Shown: positions 7,954 through 16,373, counted from the first letter of the stretch. The stretch is 45,108 bases of DNA from Actinomadura geliboluensis (GCF_005889745.1 NZ_VCKZ01000015.1:1-45108); one strand, 5' to 3'. Numbers and translations are program-made. The notes: generated by a model from the sequence alone, not told the origin.

Positions 7954-8186
7954 GATGTTGCTCCCCTGGTCGTCGGTCCGATCGAGAGGACCGGTTGTGG
8001 CTGATGACGGGTTGCCGTTTGGTCACTCGGAGAGCCGAGAAGGCGGGTCCAGCTCCCCTGCCGTGCCGTACCGCGATTGGCCCGCCTTGGCTTCCAGCTT
8101 CGCCGAACCCATTGTTTCGTTTCCTTAATCTGAGGGGTTCGGGGCGCTTTATCTTTTCGAAATGCCTGAGCGGGTAGCTTGGCGAC
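7954..8186. promoter_or_regulatory. Divergent promoter region, lipoprotein/pump versus two-component system
   Basis: This 233-base gap separates two head-to-head units. It has locally lower GC near 8110-8160 but I see no clear dyad or direct-repeat pair that I would call the response-regulator site. By position it must hold the promoters of both units. Confidence 0.5.
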
Positions 8187-8852
8187 ATGCGCGTACTGGT
8201 AGCCGAAGACGACAGGTTTCTGGCGGAACTGATCGCCGAAGGGCTCTGGGGGCGGTCGATCGCCACGGACGTGGCCTATGACGGTGCTGAGGCGCTGCGC
8301 CGGCTCGAGGCGATGGACTACGACGTCCTCATACTCGACCGAGACCTGCCTGAAGTGCACGGTGACGAGGTCTGCCGCCAGATCGTCGGCAGCGGCATGA
8401 TGACGCGGGTCTTGATGCTCACCGCGTCCGGCACCGTGCGGGACCGGGTCGACGGACTCGGCCTAGGGGCCGACGACTATCTTCCCAAGCCGTTTTCCTA
8501 CGACGAACTCGTCGCCCGCGTGCTGGCCCTAGGACGACGCGCCCGGCCCGCACTGCCTCCAGTGATCGAGCGAGCCGGTGTCGTCTTGGACACCCCGCGC
8601 CGCCAGGCATATCGCGACGGTCGCCGGATCGTCCTCTCCCGCAAGGAGTTCGGGGTCTTGGAGGCGCTGATGCGTGCTGATGGGATGGTCATGGCTGCGG
8701 AGGACCTGCTTCAAGAGATCTGGGAGGAGTACATCAGCTACAACTCCAACGCCGTGCGAGTGACCATCAGCAAACTGCGAGCCAAACTCGGTTCCCCACC
8801 GGTGATCGAAACAGTGTCGGGCTCGGGTTACCGCATCAGGACGAGCGAATGA
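8187..8852 (+). CDS. OmpR-family response regulator
   Basis: A 221-residue regulator. The receiver domain has the acidic pair EDD at residues 7-9, the phospho-acceptor D51 in LILDRDLP and the lysine in LPKPFSYDEL; the C-terminal half is a winged helix (LSRKEFGVLEALM, then SNAVRVTISKLRAKLG). It forms ATGA-overlapping pair with the kinase gene and lies divergent from the lipoprotein and MacB-like pump, which are its probable targets (inference from position). Confidence 0.95.
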   Translation: MRVLVAEDDRFLAELIAEGLWGRSIATDVAYDGAEALRRLEAMDYDVLILDRDLPEVHGDEVCRQIVGSGMMTRVLMLTASGTVRDRVDGLGLGADDYLPKPFSYDELVARVLALGRRARPALPPVIERAGVVLDTPRRQAYRDGRRIVLSRKEFGVLEALMRADGMVMAAEDLLQEIWEEYISYNSNAVRVTISKLRAKLGSPPVIETVSGSGYRIRTSE

Positions 8853-10048
8853 GGATCACTGCGCGTGCCCGGCTCACGGCCCTTTACGGAGTGCTGCTGC
8901 TCGTCGCGGGGAGCGGCCTGATCGCCTCGGTCTACTTCGTGATGCGCCAGTCCCTCGCCGACAGCCTGCCTGTCGCCATCACCAAAGTGGTTCCACCCGA
9001 TGGTTCCGGCTGGGGCCAGCAGACACCCGCCATCCCGCTTCGACCGGGCGACCGGACCCAAGCAGACGCGATCAGCCTCGCGGCCGCGGCCGCCGCCAAG
9101 GACACCACCTATCATCACCTGCTGATCGTCTCGCTCATCTCACTCGCGATCTTCGCAGCCGTGTCGGTGTTCCTGGCCTGGTGGATGGCAGGCCGCGTGC
9201 TGCGGCCCGTCCACACGATCACCGCGACGGCAAGGCGTCTCTCCGGTGAAAATCTTAACGACCGCATTGCGCTGAAGGCCCCGCCGGGCGAACTCAAAGA
9301 CTTGGCCGACACATTTGACGACATGCTCGATCGCCTACAGCGACTGGTAAACGCGCAACAACGATTCGTTGCCAACTCCGCCCACGAACTAAGGACCCCG
9401 CTTGCCGTGCAGCGGGCGGCACTGGAGATCGGCCTGGCCGACCCCGTCCCCGGCAATGTGGCCCGTGTACGCGAGAAACTGCTTAATGTCGCGGACCGCA
9501 GCGAAAGGCTCATTGAGGGACTCCTGCTGCTGTCGACCAGCGATCAAGGCCTGGACCGGCCTGAACCCATCGACGCCTACGAGGTCGTTGCAGCCATTGT
9601 TGCCGAACACACGACCATGGCCGATGACCGTGACGTTTCGATAAAGACACACCTTGCGACGGTACAATTGGACGGCGACCCCACCCTGTTCAAACACCTC
9701 GTACGCAACCTTATGGAGAACGCGCTCCGCTACAACCTCCCCGGCGGCACGGTCCGCATCCGCCTGGACGACAGGGCGCTCGAGGTCTATAACACTGGCC
9801 CAGTCGTGCCAGTTGACGTCGTCCCCCACCTATTCGAACCGTTCCGGCGAATGCATCCCCGCCGCCACGCTCGCGGCGAAGGCACCGGCCTCGGGCTCTC
9901 CATCGTCGCCTCTATCGCCCACGCTCATGCAGGCGAAATCACCGCGCAGGCCAATCCGAGTGGCGGCCTGAATATCCGAATCAGCTTTCCAAGCCTCCGC
10001 TCTGTCGCAGAGACCAAGGAGACAGGCGACAAAGCCGCCGATAAATAG
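8849..10048 (+). CDS. Membrane sensor histidine kinase
   Basis: A 399-residue kinase with two membrane segments (about residues 10-31 and 90-112) framing a short extracytoplasmic loop of about 58 residues. A HAMP linker follows, then the H-box NSAHELRTPLAVQ with H179, the N-box NLMENALRYN and the glycine-rich GEGTGLGLSIVASI. The small loop suggests sensing at or in the membrane, as in cell-envelope or drug-responsive kinases. It is co-translated with the response regulator. Usage of TTA/ATA-like and lower-GC codons rises toward its 3' end compared with neighbors. Confidence 0.95.
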   Translation: MRITARARLTALYGVLLLVAGSGLIASVYFVMRQSLADSLPVAITKVVPPDGSGWGQQTPAIPLRPGDRTQADAISLAAAAAAKDTTYHHLLIVSLISLAIFAAVSVFLAWWMAGRVLRPVHTITATARRLSGENLNDRIALKAPPGELKDLADTFDDMLDRLQRLVNAQQRFVANSAHELRTPLAVQRAALEIGLADPVPGNVARVREKLLNVADRSERLIEGLLLLSTSDQGLDRPEPIDAYEVVAAIVAEHTTMADDRDVSIKTHLATVQLDGDPTLFKHLVRNLMENALRYNLPGGTVRIRLDDRALEVYNTGPVVPVDVVPHLFEPFRRMHPRRHARGEGTGLGLSIVASIAHAHAGEITAQANPSGGLNIRISFPSLRSVAETKETGDKAADK

Positions 10049-10591
10049 GTGATGCGGCGCTTCCTTGTTGAGGAGCAGGACCTAGCGCGGCGGCATTTCG
10101 GACGGCAGGGTTCAGAACCTTCCCCCGTCGATTTTTCGAGCGGCTGCACTATCCCCCGGTGACCATAGCCAATTCTGCTCCGTCTCCAACTCCCGCCCGT
10201 CAAGCCGTGCACGCAGTTCTCTTGCCCACGGCTTACCGAAGCCGTTCACCGGCGGCACACCGTCTTTCACGCCAAGGCTTTCTGGTCCTGGGTGCGGCGG
10301 TTCCAATTAGTTGATCAGCGCCGAGGTCGACGGGTTGGAGATTGCTCATCACCCACCATCCGGCCTTCGTGCTGCACCGGCGTTTTTTGCTGATCCACCG
10401 CGTTCACCGGCCATGAAGTCGGTAATGGACCGCCCGTCCGCTCCGGCCACGCCCTTGTTGGGCGCAACTCGCCTATACGCCTCCCGTACCGGCTGCTTCA
10501 GTAACTTGAACGGCTTGTCCTTCAAGACTGACTCGTCCATTCGCCTCCCCCAGGCCCCTCTGGGCCTGGTTGCTCGCGTGAACGAACTCCA
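10049..10591 (-). pseudogene. Group II intron relic (RT N-terminus fragment plus RNA-like tail)
   Basis: On the minus strand 10540-10408 encodes MDESVLKDKPFKLLKQPVRE followed by AYRRVAPNKGVAGADGRSI, matching the conserved start of group II intron reverse transcriptase/maturases. The frame then leaves the homology and most of the enzyme is missing. Further along the same strand, about 10285-10180, a GCCGTGGGCA/TGCGTGCACGGC hairpin followed by a purine-rich tail resembles intron RNA domains. This is consistent with an intron that lost the bulk of its ORF. Beyond this I see no gene in the interval. The RT assignment is firm in wording but short; the RNA part is tentative. Confidence 0.55.
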
Positions 10592-10794
10592 GATCGGCCT
10601 GGGCGGCATACCGATGGCGGCGGGTGCTCCAGTTCGGAGCGGCCCGCCGCCATCGGGAGCGCTGGATGTCAGCCGCGCAGGGCCTTGACGGCGGCCTCGA
10701 GCCGCTCTCCGAAGGTCCCGTCGGCCTGTCGGAAGTTGTTGATCGCGCGTTCGATGATGTCGTCGCGCGAGACCTGCGAGATGGAGCCCGCCAG
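10592..10794 (-). repeat. Inverted-repeat copy: katA 3' end and terminator (partner 19998-20200)
   Basis: About 203 bases comprising the last 40-odd codons of katA, its stop and its downstream hairpin recur in opposite orientation at 19998-20200 with few differences (for example an Arg-to-His change in IIERAIN). Identity stops at the group II intron side. Confidence 0.85.
10611..10656 (-). terminator. katA terminator hairpin
   Basis: CCGATGGCGGCGGG (10611-10624) pairs exactly with CCCGCCGCCATCGG (10643-10656), a 14-bp stem with an 18-base loop, 13 bases past the katA stop. An identical structure accompanies the katA remnant at 20136-20181. Confidence 0.7.
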
Positions 10795-12120
10795 ATTCTG
10801 GATCAAGCGGTCCTTCTCGCCGTCCGATATCAGCCGGTACAGGTTCCCGGCCTGCACGAAGTCGTCGTCATCGCCATGGGACGGGGCCTCGTGGCGGCCG
10901 GTGGTGCCGCTGACCGTGGTGGGCTGCCACAGCGGCCGGTCTGTCTGGGACGGGCCGCCGAAGCTGTTGGGCTCGTAGTTCTTCGCGCCCCTGTGGCGGC
11001 CGTCATACAGGAGGCCGTCACGGGAGTGGGTACGCGCCTCGGTCGCGTGTGGACGGTTCACGGGCAGGTTGTCGGCGTTGATGCCGGCGCGGTAGCGGTG
11101 GGCGTCGCCATAGGCGAAAAGGCGACCCTGCAGCATCTTGTCCGGGGACGGGCCGATGCCGGGCACGAAGTGCGCCGGTGTGAAGATTGACTGCTCGACT
11201 TCGGCGAAGATGTTATCGGGGTTGCGGTTCAGTTCCAGCCTGCCGATCTCGATGAGCGGGTAGTCCGCGTGCGGCCACACCTTGGTCACGTCGAACGGGT
11301 TGAAGCGGTAGTCCGGCGCCTCGGCGGCGGGCATGATCTGCACACACAGGGTCCAGGCCGGGTACTCGCCGCGCTCGAGGGCCTCGCGCAGGTCGCGCTG
11401 ATGGGAGTCGGGGTCGGCGCCGGCGAGCCGGTCGGCGTCCGCCTGCGTGAGGCACCTGATGCCCTGGTCGGTCTTGAAGCGGTACTTGACCCAGAAGACC
11501 TCGCCGGCCTCGTTGTTCCACTGGAAGGCGTGCGTGCCGAAGCCGTCCATGTGCCGGTACGACGCCGGGATACCGCGGTCACCGAACAGCCAGGTCACCT
11601 GGTGCGTGGACTCCGGCGACAGGCTCCAGAAGTCCCAGACGTTGTCCGCTTCGCGGGACCCGGTGTACGGATCGCGTTTCTGAGTGTGGATGAAGTCCGG
11701 GAACTTGATGGCGTCCTTGATGAAGAAGACGGGGGTGTTGTTGCCGACGAGGTCGTAGTTGCCGTCTTCGGTGTAGAACTTCACCGCGAAACCACGCAGG
11801 TCGCGGACCGCGTCCGCGGAGCCGAGGCTTCCCGCCACGGTGGAGAAGCGCAGGAAGGTCTCCGTCTGCTTGCCCACCTCGGAGAGGAACGCGGCGCGCG
11901 TGTACCTGGTGACGTCGGCGGTCACTGTGAAGGTGCCGTACGCGCCCGCGCCGCGGGCGTGGACCACGCGCTCCGGGATGCGCTCGCGGTTGAAGTGAGC
12001 GAGCTTCTCATGAAGAAGCTGATCCTGGACGAGCCCAGGGCCGCCGACGCCCGCGGTCTCGCTGTTCTGGTTGTCGGCTACCGGAGCACCGGCCTCCGTG
12101 GTGAGCGGTCCCTGACCCAT
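10669..12120 (-). CDS. katA: Monofunctional heme catalase
   Basis: A 483-residue clade-3-sized catalase that disproportionates hydrogen peroxide. Distal histidine H54 lies in [12 protein letters not shown], the distal Asn in [11 protein letters not shown], and the proximal heme tyrosine Y337 in [12 protein letters not shown]. The ATG at 12120 is chosen because GCAGGAGGCGCAC immediately precedes it; the longer in-frame extension upstream lacks catalase similarity. Gene symbol is by family. It ends next to an intron relic and begins about 100 bases from the MarR-type gene transcribed toward it on the same strand. A deleted inverted copy follows the intact marR at 19914, suggesting katA once sat directly behind that regulator. 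Confidence 0.95.
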   Translation of the reverse strand: MGQGPLTTEAGAPVADNQNSETAGVGGPGLVQDQLLHEKLAHFNRERIPERVVHARGAGAYGTFTVTADVTRYTRAAFLSEVGKQTETFLRFSTVAGSLGSADAVRDLRGFAVKFYTEDGNYDLVGNNTPVFFIKDAIKFPDFIHTQKRDPYTGSREADNVWDFWSLSPESTHQVTWLFGDRGIPASYRHMDGFGTHAFQWNNEAGEVFWVKYRFKTDQGIRCLTQADADRLAGADPDSHQRDLREALERGEYPAWTLCVQIMPAAEAPDYRFNPFDVTKVWPHADYPLIEIGRLELNRNPDNIFAEVEQSIFTPAHFVPGIGPSPDKMLQGRLFAYGDAHRYRAGINADNLPVNRPHATEARTHSRDGLLYDGRHRGAKNYEPNSFGGPSQTDRPLWQPTTVSGTTGRHEAPSHGDDDDFVQAGNLYRLISDGEKDRLIQNLAGSISQVSRDDIIERAINNFRQADGTFGERLEAAVKALRG

Positions 12121-12228
12121 GTGCGCCTCCTGCGCTAGTGCGTTGCCCTGTACAGGTGCCGCCGAGAGCGACACTCGTGAGGAAACAATGAGCACTATAG
12201 GACACCAAGTGTCATACGGCAAGGCGAG

Positions 12229-12825
12229 TCAGTGGTTCTGGTGGTCGGGGCACTCCAGGCGCAGTTCGCCATCACTGAAGGCGTTGTCCACGAATGCGCA
12301 GTGGTGGGGGCGATCGGTGCCGGGGTGGGCCTGGGGTCTGAAGTAGTCGCACGTCAGGCACATCCGGGTGACTGGGATGGCCTTGCGGTCCTGCAATGAC
12401 CTGATCATTTCGCTCATGCCGCGAAGCATGGCCGCGAGGTCTTCCGGCGCGAGCGACGACATCGCATCCGCGAACTCGTCCGGCAGGCGGGCCAGCCGTT
12501 CGGCCTCCGCGCGGCCGGCCTGAGTGAGCGTCAAGGTGACGGCGCGGGCGTCGGCGGGGTCGCGATGCCGCCCGACGAGTTTCTTGATCGTCAGGGCCTT
12601 GGCCGCATCGCTGATCGTCGGAGGCGTTGACGCGAGCATGGCCGTCAGGTCGCTCAACCGCCGAGGCCGTGGATCCCCGGCGAGCAGCGTGAGGATGTCC
12701 GCCTGCAGGGGGGACAGCCGGTAGGGCCCCGCGTTGCGGAAGTTGCTGATGCGCAGCGCCTGCCCGAGGCGCGCGACGCCCACGAGCAACTGTTCGCGGG
12801 GCGGCGTGCCTGGAACGTCCTTCAT
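12229..12825 (-). CDS. MarR-family regulator with C-terminal four-cysteine motif (type A)
   Basis: A 198-residue winged-helix regulator: dimerization helix, then LSPLQADILTLLAG, the recognition-helix region STPPTISDAAKALTIKKLV and the wing RDPADARAVTLTLT. Unusually, the C-terminus carries MCLTCDYF, HHC and LECPDH, giving C156-x2-C159-x16-C176-x15-C192, the same architecture as the MarR at 19214. The cysteines look like a metal- or iron-sulfur-binding or thiol redox site (inference). The ATG at 12825 has GGAGAG upstream; a longer frame to 12912 would run through the operator. It is divergent from an ahpD-like gene, its likely target, and lies upstream of katA on the same strand. Confidence 0.88.
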   Translation of the reverse strand: MKDVPGTPPREQLLVGVARLGQALRISNFRNAGPYRLSPLQADILTLLAGDPRPRRLSDLTAMLASTPPTISDAAKALTIKKLVGRHRDPADARAVTLTLTQAGRAEAERLARLPDEFADAMSSLAPEDLAAMLRGMSEMIRSLQDRKAIPVTRMCLTCDYFRPQAHPGTDRPHHCAFVDNAFSDGELRLECPDHQNH

Positions 12826-12863
12826 CGCACTCTCCGAAATCGCGACCGGGTCTTGCCATCCTA

Positions 12864-12892
12864 GGCACTGCCAACTTATGTTTGGCAGTGCC
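12864..12892. promoter_or_regulatory. 11-bp perfect inverted repeat, MarR(A)/ahpD-like operator
   Basis: GGCACTGCCAA (12864-12874) faces TTGGCAGTGCC (12882-12892) across 7 bases in the 107-base divergent gap. The right arm is itself part of a near-palindrome, TTGGCAGTGCCAA. The sequence is unrelated to the TATAGGACTCC operator of the other MarR, so the two regulators should recognize different sites (inference). Confidence 0.75.
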
Positions 12893-12932
12893 AAATAACT
12901 TGGCGTCCACATCTCTCTGAGAAGGAACCCCC

Positions 12933-13475
12933 ATGTCCCGTCTTGCCACCGTCGACCCGGCGACCGCGGAGCCGCGAGCCGAGGCCCTGCTCAAGAAGGT
13001 CGAGCAGGCCCTCGGCGCGACGCCGAACATGATGCGCGCCATGGCCTCGTCCCCGGCCGTGCTCGACGCGTACCTCTCCCACAGCGGAGCGCTCGGCACC
13101 GGCCGCCTGCCGGCCGCCGTCCGGGAGCAGATCGCCCTCGTCGCCGCGGCGGAGAACGCGTGCGAGTACTGCTACGCCGCCCACCATGTGCTCGGCGAGC
13201 GCGCCGGCGTCAGCGCCGACGACCTCAAGACCTCCGGCCGGGGCCAGGCGTCCGACCCGAAGGCGCACGCCGCCCTCGCGTTCGCCCGGGCCGTCATCGA
13301 GACCCGCGGCTTCGTCAGCGACGAGGAACTAGAGGAGGTCCGCGCCGCCGGCCACGACGACGGCGAGATCGGAGAGATCGTGGCCCACGTCGCGCTGAAC
13401 ATCTTCACCAACTACTTCAACTCCGTGGCCCGAACCGAGGTCGATTTCCCACCCGTCCCTCTGCCCGGTAACTAG
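12933..13475 (+). CDS. AhpD-like peroxidase (carboxymuconolactone decarboxylase family)
   Basis: A 180-residue all-helical protein of the AhpD/CMD family. The catalytic block reads ENACEYCYAAHH, with E74, the redox pair C77/C80 and H84, the proton-relay arrangement of AhpD-like alkylhydroperoxidases. Such proteins reduce organic peroxides or serve as thiol-disulfide relay to peroxiredoxins. AAGGAACCCCC precedes the ATG. It is divergent from the four-cysteine MarR and followed by a broken protoglobin gene and a CxxC redoxin on the same strand, suggesting a small thiol-peroxide operon. Confidence 0.9.
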   Translation: MSRLATVDPATAEPRAEALLKKVEQALGATPNMMRAMASSPAVLDAYLSHSGALGTGRLPAAVREQIALVAAAENACEYCYAAHHVLGERAGVSADDLKTSGRGQASDPKAHAALAFARAVIETRGFVSDEELEEVRAAGHDDGEIGEIVAHVALNIFTNYFNSVARTEVDFPPVPLPGN

Positions 13476-13578
13476 CGGGCAAGGCATCTGGACGCGTCCG
13501 GCACACATTTGCTGGGCGCGTCCGAATGCTCGGGCGTCATCTGCACCCCGGCCTTGCTGATACAACCCAGGAGCCCAC

Positions 13579-13999
13579 ATGAGCGGCCCGACCTCCATCC
13601 CCGGATACAACTACGATGGTCTGGCCCTCACCCCGTCCTCTCGCGTACTTCTTTACGCCGTCTGGGGAGCCGATCGACGAGGATCTCGCACGGGTGCGGG
13701 CGCGTTTCGGACGATGGATCACTTATACCCGCACCCGTCCCTACGACGAGCGCTGGCTGGCCTATCAGCAGGCGATCGCCCCGCGCCACACGTGGGACAA
13801 GAAGAACAAGACCGACCCAGGCCGATTCGGTGCCTCACATCCCGCCGCGCCACCTCGTCGCCTTGATCTATCCGATCACGGCAACGGTGCGCCCTTCCTC
13901 ACTTCGGGCGGCCATGACGACCAGGTCGAGGCGATGTTTCAAGCCTGGTTCAAAGCTGTCACCCTGTGGCCCCAGCCCTACACCAGCCCCGTCTGGTGA
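13579..13999 (+). pseudogene. Second protoglobin gene, internally deleted and frameshifted
   Basis: The start encodes MSGPTSIPGYNYD, like the protoglobin N-terminus. About 55 central residues are then missing. After a frame change the sequence reads LAYFFTPSGEP, DLARVRARFGRW, RPYDERWLAYQQAIAPRHTWDKKNKTD, and ends QAWFKAVTLWPQPYTSP. Between them, PHIPPRHLVALIYPITATVRP lies in yet another frame. The proximal-histidine segment (PRHTWDKKN) survives. It is clearly a diverged paralog of the intact protoglobins at 23 and 18576, not a recent copy. The two shifts and the deletion mean it cannot make a globin. Confidence 0.8.
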
Positions 14000-14029
14000 T
14001 CCGCCGCCGCGCAATGATCAGGAGCAACC

Positions 14030-14587
14030 ATGTCGTTCGTACCTCCGTCCGTGGATGAGGCTGCCTCATCGGCTCCACCGTGGGCCACGACCCAATGGTT
14101 CAACAGCGATCCTCTGAATTTGACCGATATGCGCGGCCGGGTGGTCGTCCTAGAGGCCTTCCAGATGCTGTGCCCGGGCTGTGTCGGCCATGCTCTGCCG
14201 CAGGCCGTACGGTTGGCTCAAACCTTCGGCGACGACCTCGCCGTGATCGGGTTGCACAGCGTCTTCGAGCATCATGACGCCATGACCCCGACCAGCCTTC
14301 GCGCCTTCCTGCACGAGTATAAGATCCACTTTCCAGTCGCGGTGGATGCCCACCGGGGCGAAGACCCGACGCCGGTCACCTTCGCCCGCTATCGCATGCG
14401 CGGCACGCCTACCACGGTTCTCATCGATCGCGACGGCAACCTGCGGGGACAGCAGTTCGGCGCACTGGACGACATGACCATCGCCGCGGCCGTCGCCCGC
14501 CTTATCGACGAAGGCCGGGCGCCACGCAATGCCGAGGCGTCGGTGACCCCGACGTCCGTCTGCGTCCCCGGCGGCGACTGCACATAG
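14030..14587 (+). CDS. Thioredoxin-fold redoxin (TlpA/AhpC-TSA-like)
   Basis: A 185-residue cytosolic thioredoxin-fold protein (no signal peptide): VVVLEAFQMLCPGCVG gives the active pair C48-x2-C51, and RMRGTPTTVLIDRDGNLRGQ holds the cis-Pro strand. A C-terminal extension ends CVPGGDC, adding a second cysteine pair (C178, C184) that could resolve a disulfide. It probably acts as thiol peroxidase or disulfide reductase beside the AhpD-like protein. AGGAGC precedes the ATG. Two strong hairpins follow the stop, closing the unit. Confidence 0.82.
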   Translation: MSFVPPSVDEAASSAPPWATTQWFNSDPLNLTDMRGRVVVLEAFQMLCPGCVGHALPQAVRLAQTFGDDLAVIGLHSVFEHHDAMTPTSLRAFLHEYKIHFPVAVDAHRGEDPTPVTFARYRMRGTPTTVLIDRDGNLRGQQFGALDDMTIAAAVARLIDEGRAPRNAEASVTPTSVCVPGGDCT

Positions 14588-14590
14588 TCC

Positions 14591-14637
14591 CGCTTCGAGT
14601 GCGAAGCGGCGTCCGGGGTCACAGTCCCCGGACGCCG
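14591..14637 (+). terminator. Tandem terminator hairpins after the redoxin gene
   Basis: CGCTTCG/CGAAGCG (14591-14597, 14602-14608) forms a first stem-loop. CGGCGTCCGGGG (14607-14618) pairs exactly with CCCCGGACGCCG (14626-14637), a 12-bp stem with a 7-base loop. No U-run follows, as is common in actinobacteria. The next 130 bases up to the convergent MFS gene hold nothing recognizable. Confidence 0.7.
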
Positions 14638-14771
14638 TCGTGCCAACATCTTGCGGGTTCACCCGCGTCCTGCCCTATGAGCTGGCGGGAGAACAAACGA
14701 GCCTCTTCTGGGCCGTGAGCAAGGTGGCTCGCTGGCTACCCCACCGGCTGACGGCTTGTCGCGGTTCGGGG

Positions 14772-16373
14772 CTATCGAATAGGCGCGTCGTCTGGTTCCG
14801 GCGCGATTTCCGGTGTGAGGGTGGAACGGTGAGGCCCTCGGGCGAGGATAAAGAGGAAAAGGGCGGCCATGACGGCGACTCCTGTCCACATGGCCTGCTG
14901 CCAGCCATCGACGAACGACTCCTGGGCGGCACGGACCAGCGTCTGCGCATGGGGGCCGGCCTGGTCCGCGGCATCGAGAGCATTGGCAACCCCTTCCCGT
15001 GCGGTGTCGGCCGGTCCTTGAGGAATGTCGGCCAATCGGGAGTCGATGGCGTTGCGGTAACCGGAGGACAGGAGTGCACCGAGCAAGGCGACACCCAGCG
15101 CGCTGCCGAATTCGCGGGTGACGTCGTTCAATGCGGACGCGACGCCCTGGCGCTCGCGTGGGAGGGCACTGGTGATGGCCTCGGTGGAGGGTGTCATCGA
15201 CAGGCCCATGCCGATGCCCATGGCGAGCATGCCGGGCAGCACGGACGGGTAGCCGCCGTCGACGGAGACGATGGCGGCCATGAGCGCCAGCCCTGCCCCG
15301 GCAAGGAGGATGCCTGCGGCCATGGTCGCTCGGGGGCCGATGCGTGCGGCCAGTCGTGGGGCAAGGCCTGACGCCATCATCATCAGCGCGGCCATCGGCA
15401 TCAGCGCCAGGGTGGACAGCAGCCCCGACCAGCCGAGGACGGCCTGGAAGAACGGGAAAAGGACCACGAAGATGCCCGCCTGGACACCGAAGACCGCCAG
15501 GAGCGTGATCGAGCCCCCGGACAGGGCTCGCTCGCCGAACAGGCGCACGTCCAGGAGCGCGGCGTCCCCGCGGAGCAGCTCCCAGGCTATGAAGCCGATA
15601 GCAGCGATGACCCCAATGGCCAGGCTGAGCAAGGTTGCGGGCGCGGTCCAGCCTTGCTCAGGACCTTCCTGGAGGATGAAGATGAGCCCGGCCACGGCGA
15701 CAACGGACGTCAGGGCGCCGACGGTATCGAAAGCGTGCCCCGACGCCTCATGAGAGTTGGGGACAGACCGCAGCGTCATGGTGAGGGCGACCATGACGAG
15801 TGCGACGGGCAGGACGAACAGCCATCGCCAGGTGGCGACGTCGACCAGGGCGGCCGAGAGGAACATGCCCAAGACGCCGCCGCCTCCGGCCACACCGGTC
15901 CACACGCCGATCGCCCGTCCGCGTTCTCCCTCGGGGAAGGTGGAGGTGATGACGGCGAGGGTGATGGGCATGACCATCGCCGCGCCCACTCCGCTGAACA
16001 GGCGAGCGACGAGCATGACCTCAGCCGACGGTGCGAGACCTCCCGCCGCACTGGCGACGCCGAAGACGGTCAAGCCGGTGAGCAGCATGGGCTTGCGGCC
16101 GAAGCGGTCGCCGATCGCGCCGAGCGGCAGCAAGAGTGCGGCCAGGCTGAGGGTGTAGATGTTGATGATCCACAGGATCGTGCTCTGCGAGGCGCCGAAG
16201 GCGATGGCGAGGTCGGGCTGGGCGACGTTGAGTCCAGACACCGAGGCGATGACGGCCATCAACGCGATACAGACGGCGATCAGGATCGTGCGACGCTGAC
16301 GCGCGTCGAGCACGCCCTCGGCAGGGAGGCTGCTCGGCTCGGCGTTCACCTGGCCAGGTCGGTTTGCACTCAT
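14772..16373 (-). CDS. MFS drug exporter, DHA2 (14-helix) type
   Basis: A 533-residue major-facilitator protein. Fourteen hydrophobic segments can be traced, starting at about residue 30. Motif A appears as GAIGDRFGRKPML after the second helix, and motif C-like GVGAAMVMPITLAVI lies in the fifth, both typical of QacA/EmrB-like proton-coupled exporters. GAGAGGA precedes the ATG at 16373. It lies downstream of the flavoprotein gene on the same strand with an 83-base gap, so the two may share the promoter controlled by the XRE-cupin regulator. Confidence 0.92.
   Translation of the reverse strand: MSANRPGQVNAEPSSLPAEGVLDARQRRTILIAVCIALMAVIASVSGLNVAQPDLAIAFGASQSTILWIINIYTLSLAALLLPLGAIGDRFGRKPMLLTGLTVFGVASAAGGLAPSAEVMLVARLFSGVGAAMVMPITLAVITSTFPEGERGRAIGVWTGVAGGGGVLGMFLSAALVDVATWRWLFVLPVALVMVALTMTLRSVPNSHEASGHAFDTVGALTSVVAVAGLIFILQEGPEQGWTAPATLLSLAIGVIAAIGFIAWELLRGDAALLDVRLFGERALSGGSITLLAVFGVQAGIFVVLFPFFQAVLGWSGLLSTLALMPMAALMMMASGLAPRLAARIGPRATMAAGILLAGAGLALMAAIVSVDGGYPSVLPGMLAMGIGMGLSMTPSTEAITSALPRERQGVASALNDVTREFGSALGVALLGALLSSGYRNAIDSRLADIPQGPADTAREGVANALDAADQAGPHAQTLVRAAQESFVDGWQQAMWTGVAVMAALFLFILARGPHRSTLTPEIAPEPDDAPIR

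Noticed and set aside
11269-12138. Plus-strand frame opposite katA
   Set aside because: Antisense shadow; katA has all catalytic residues.
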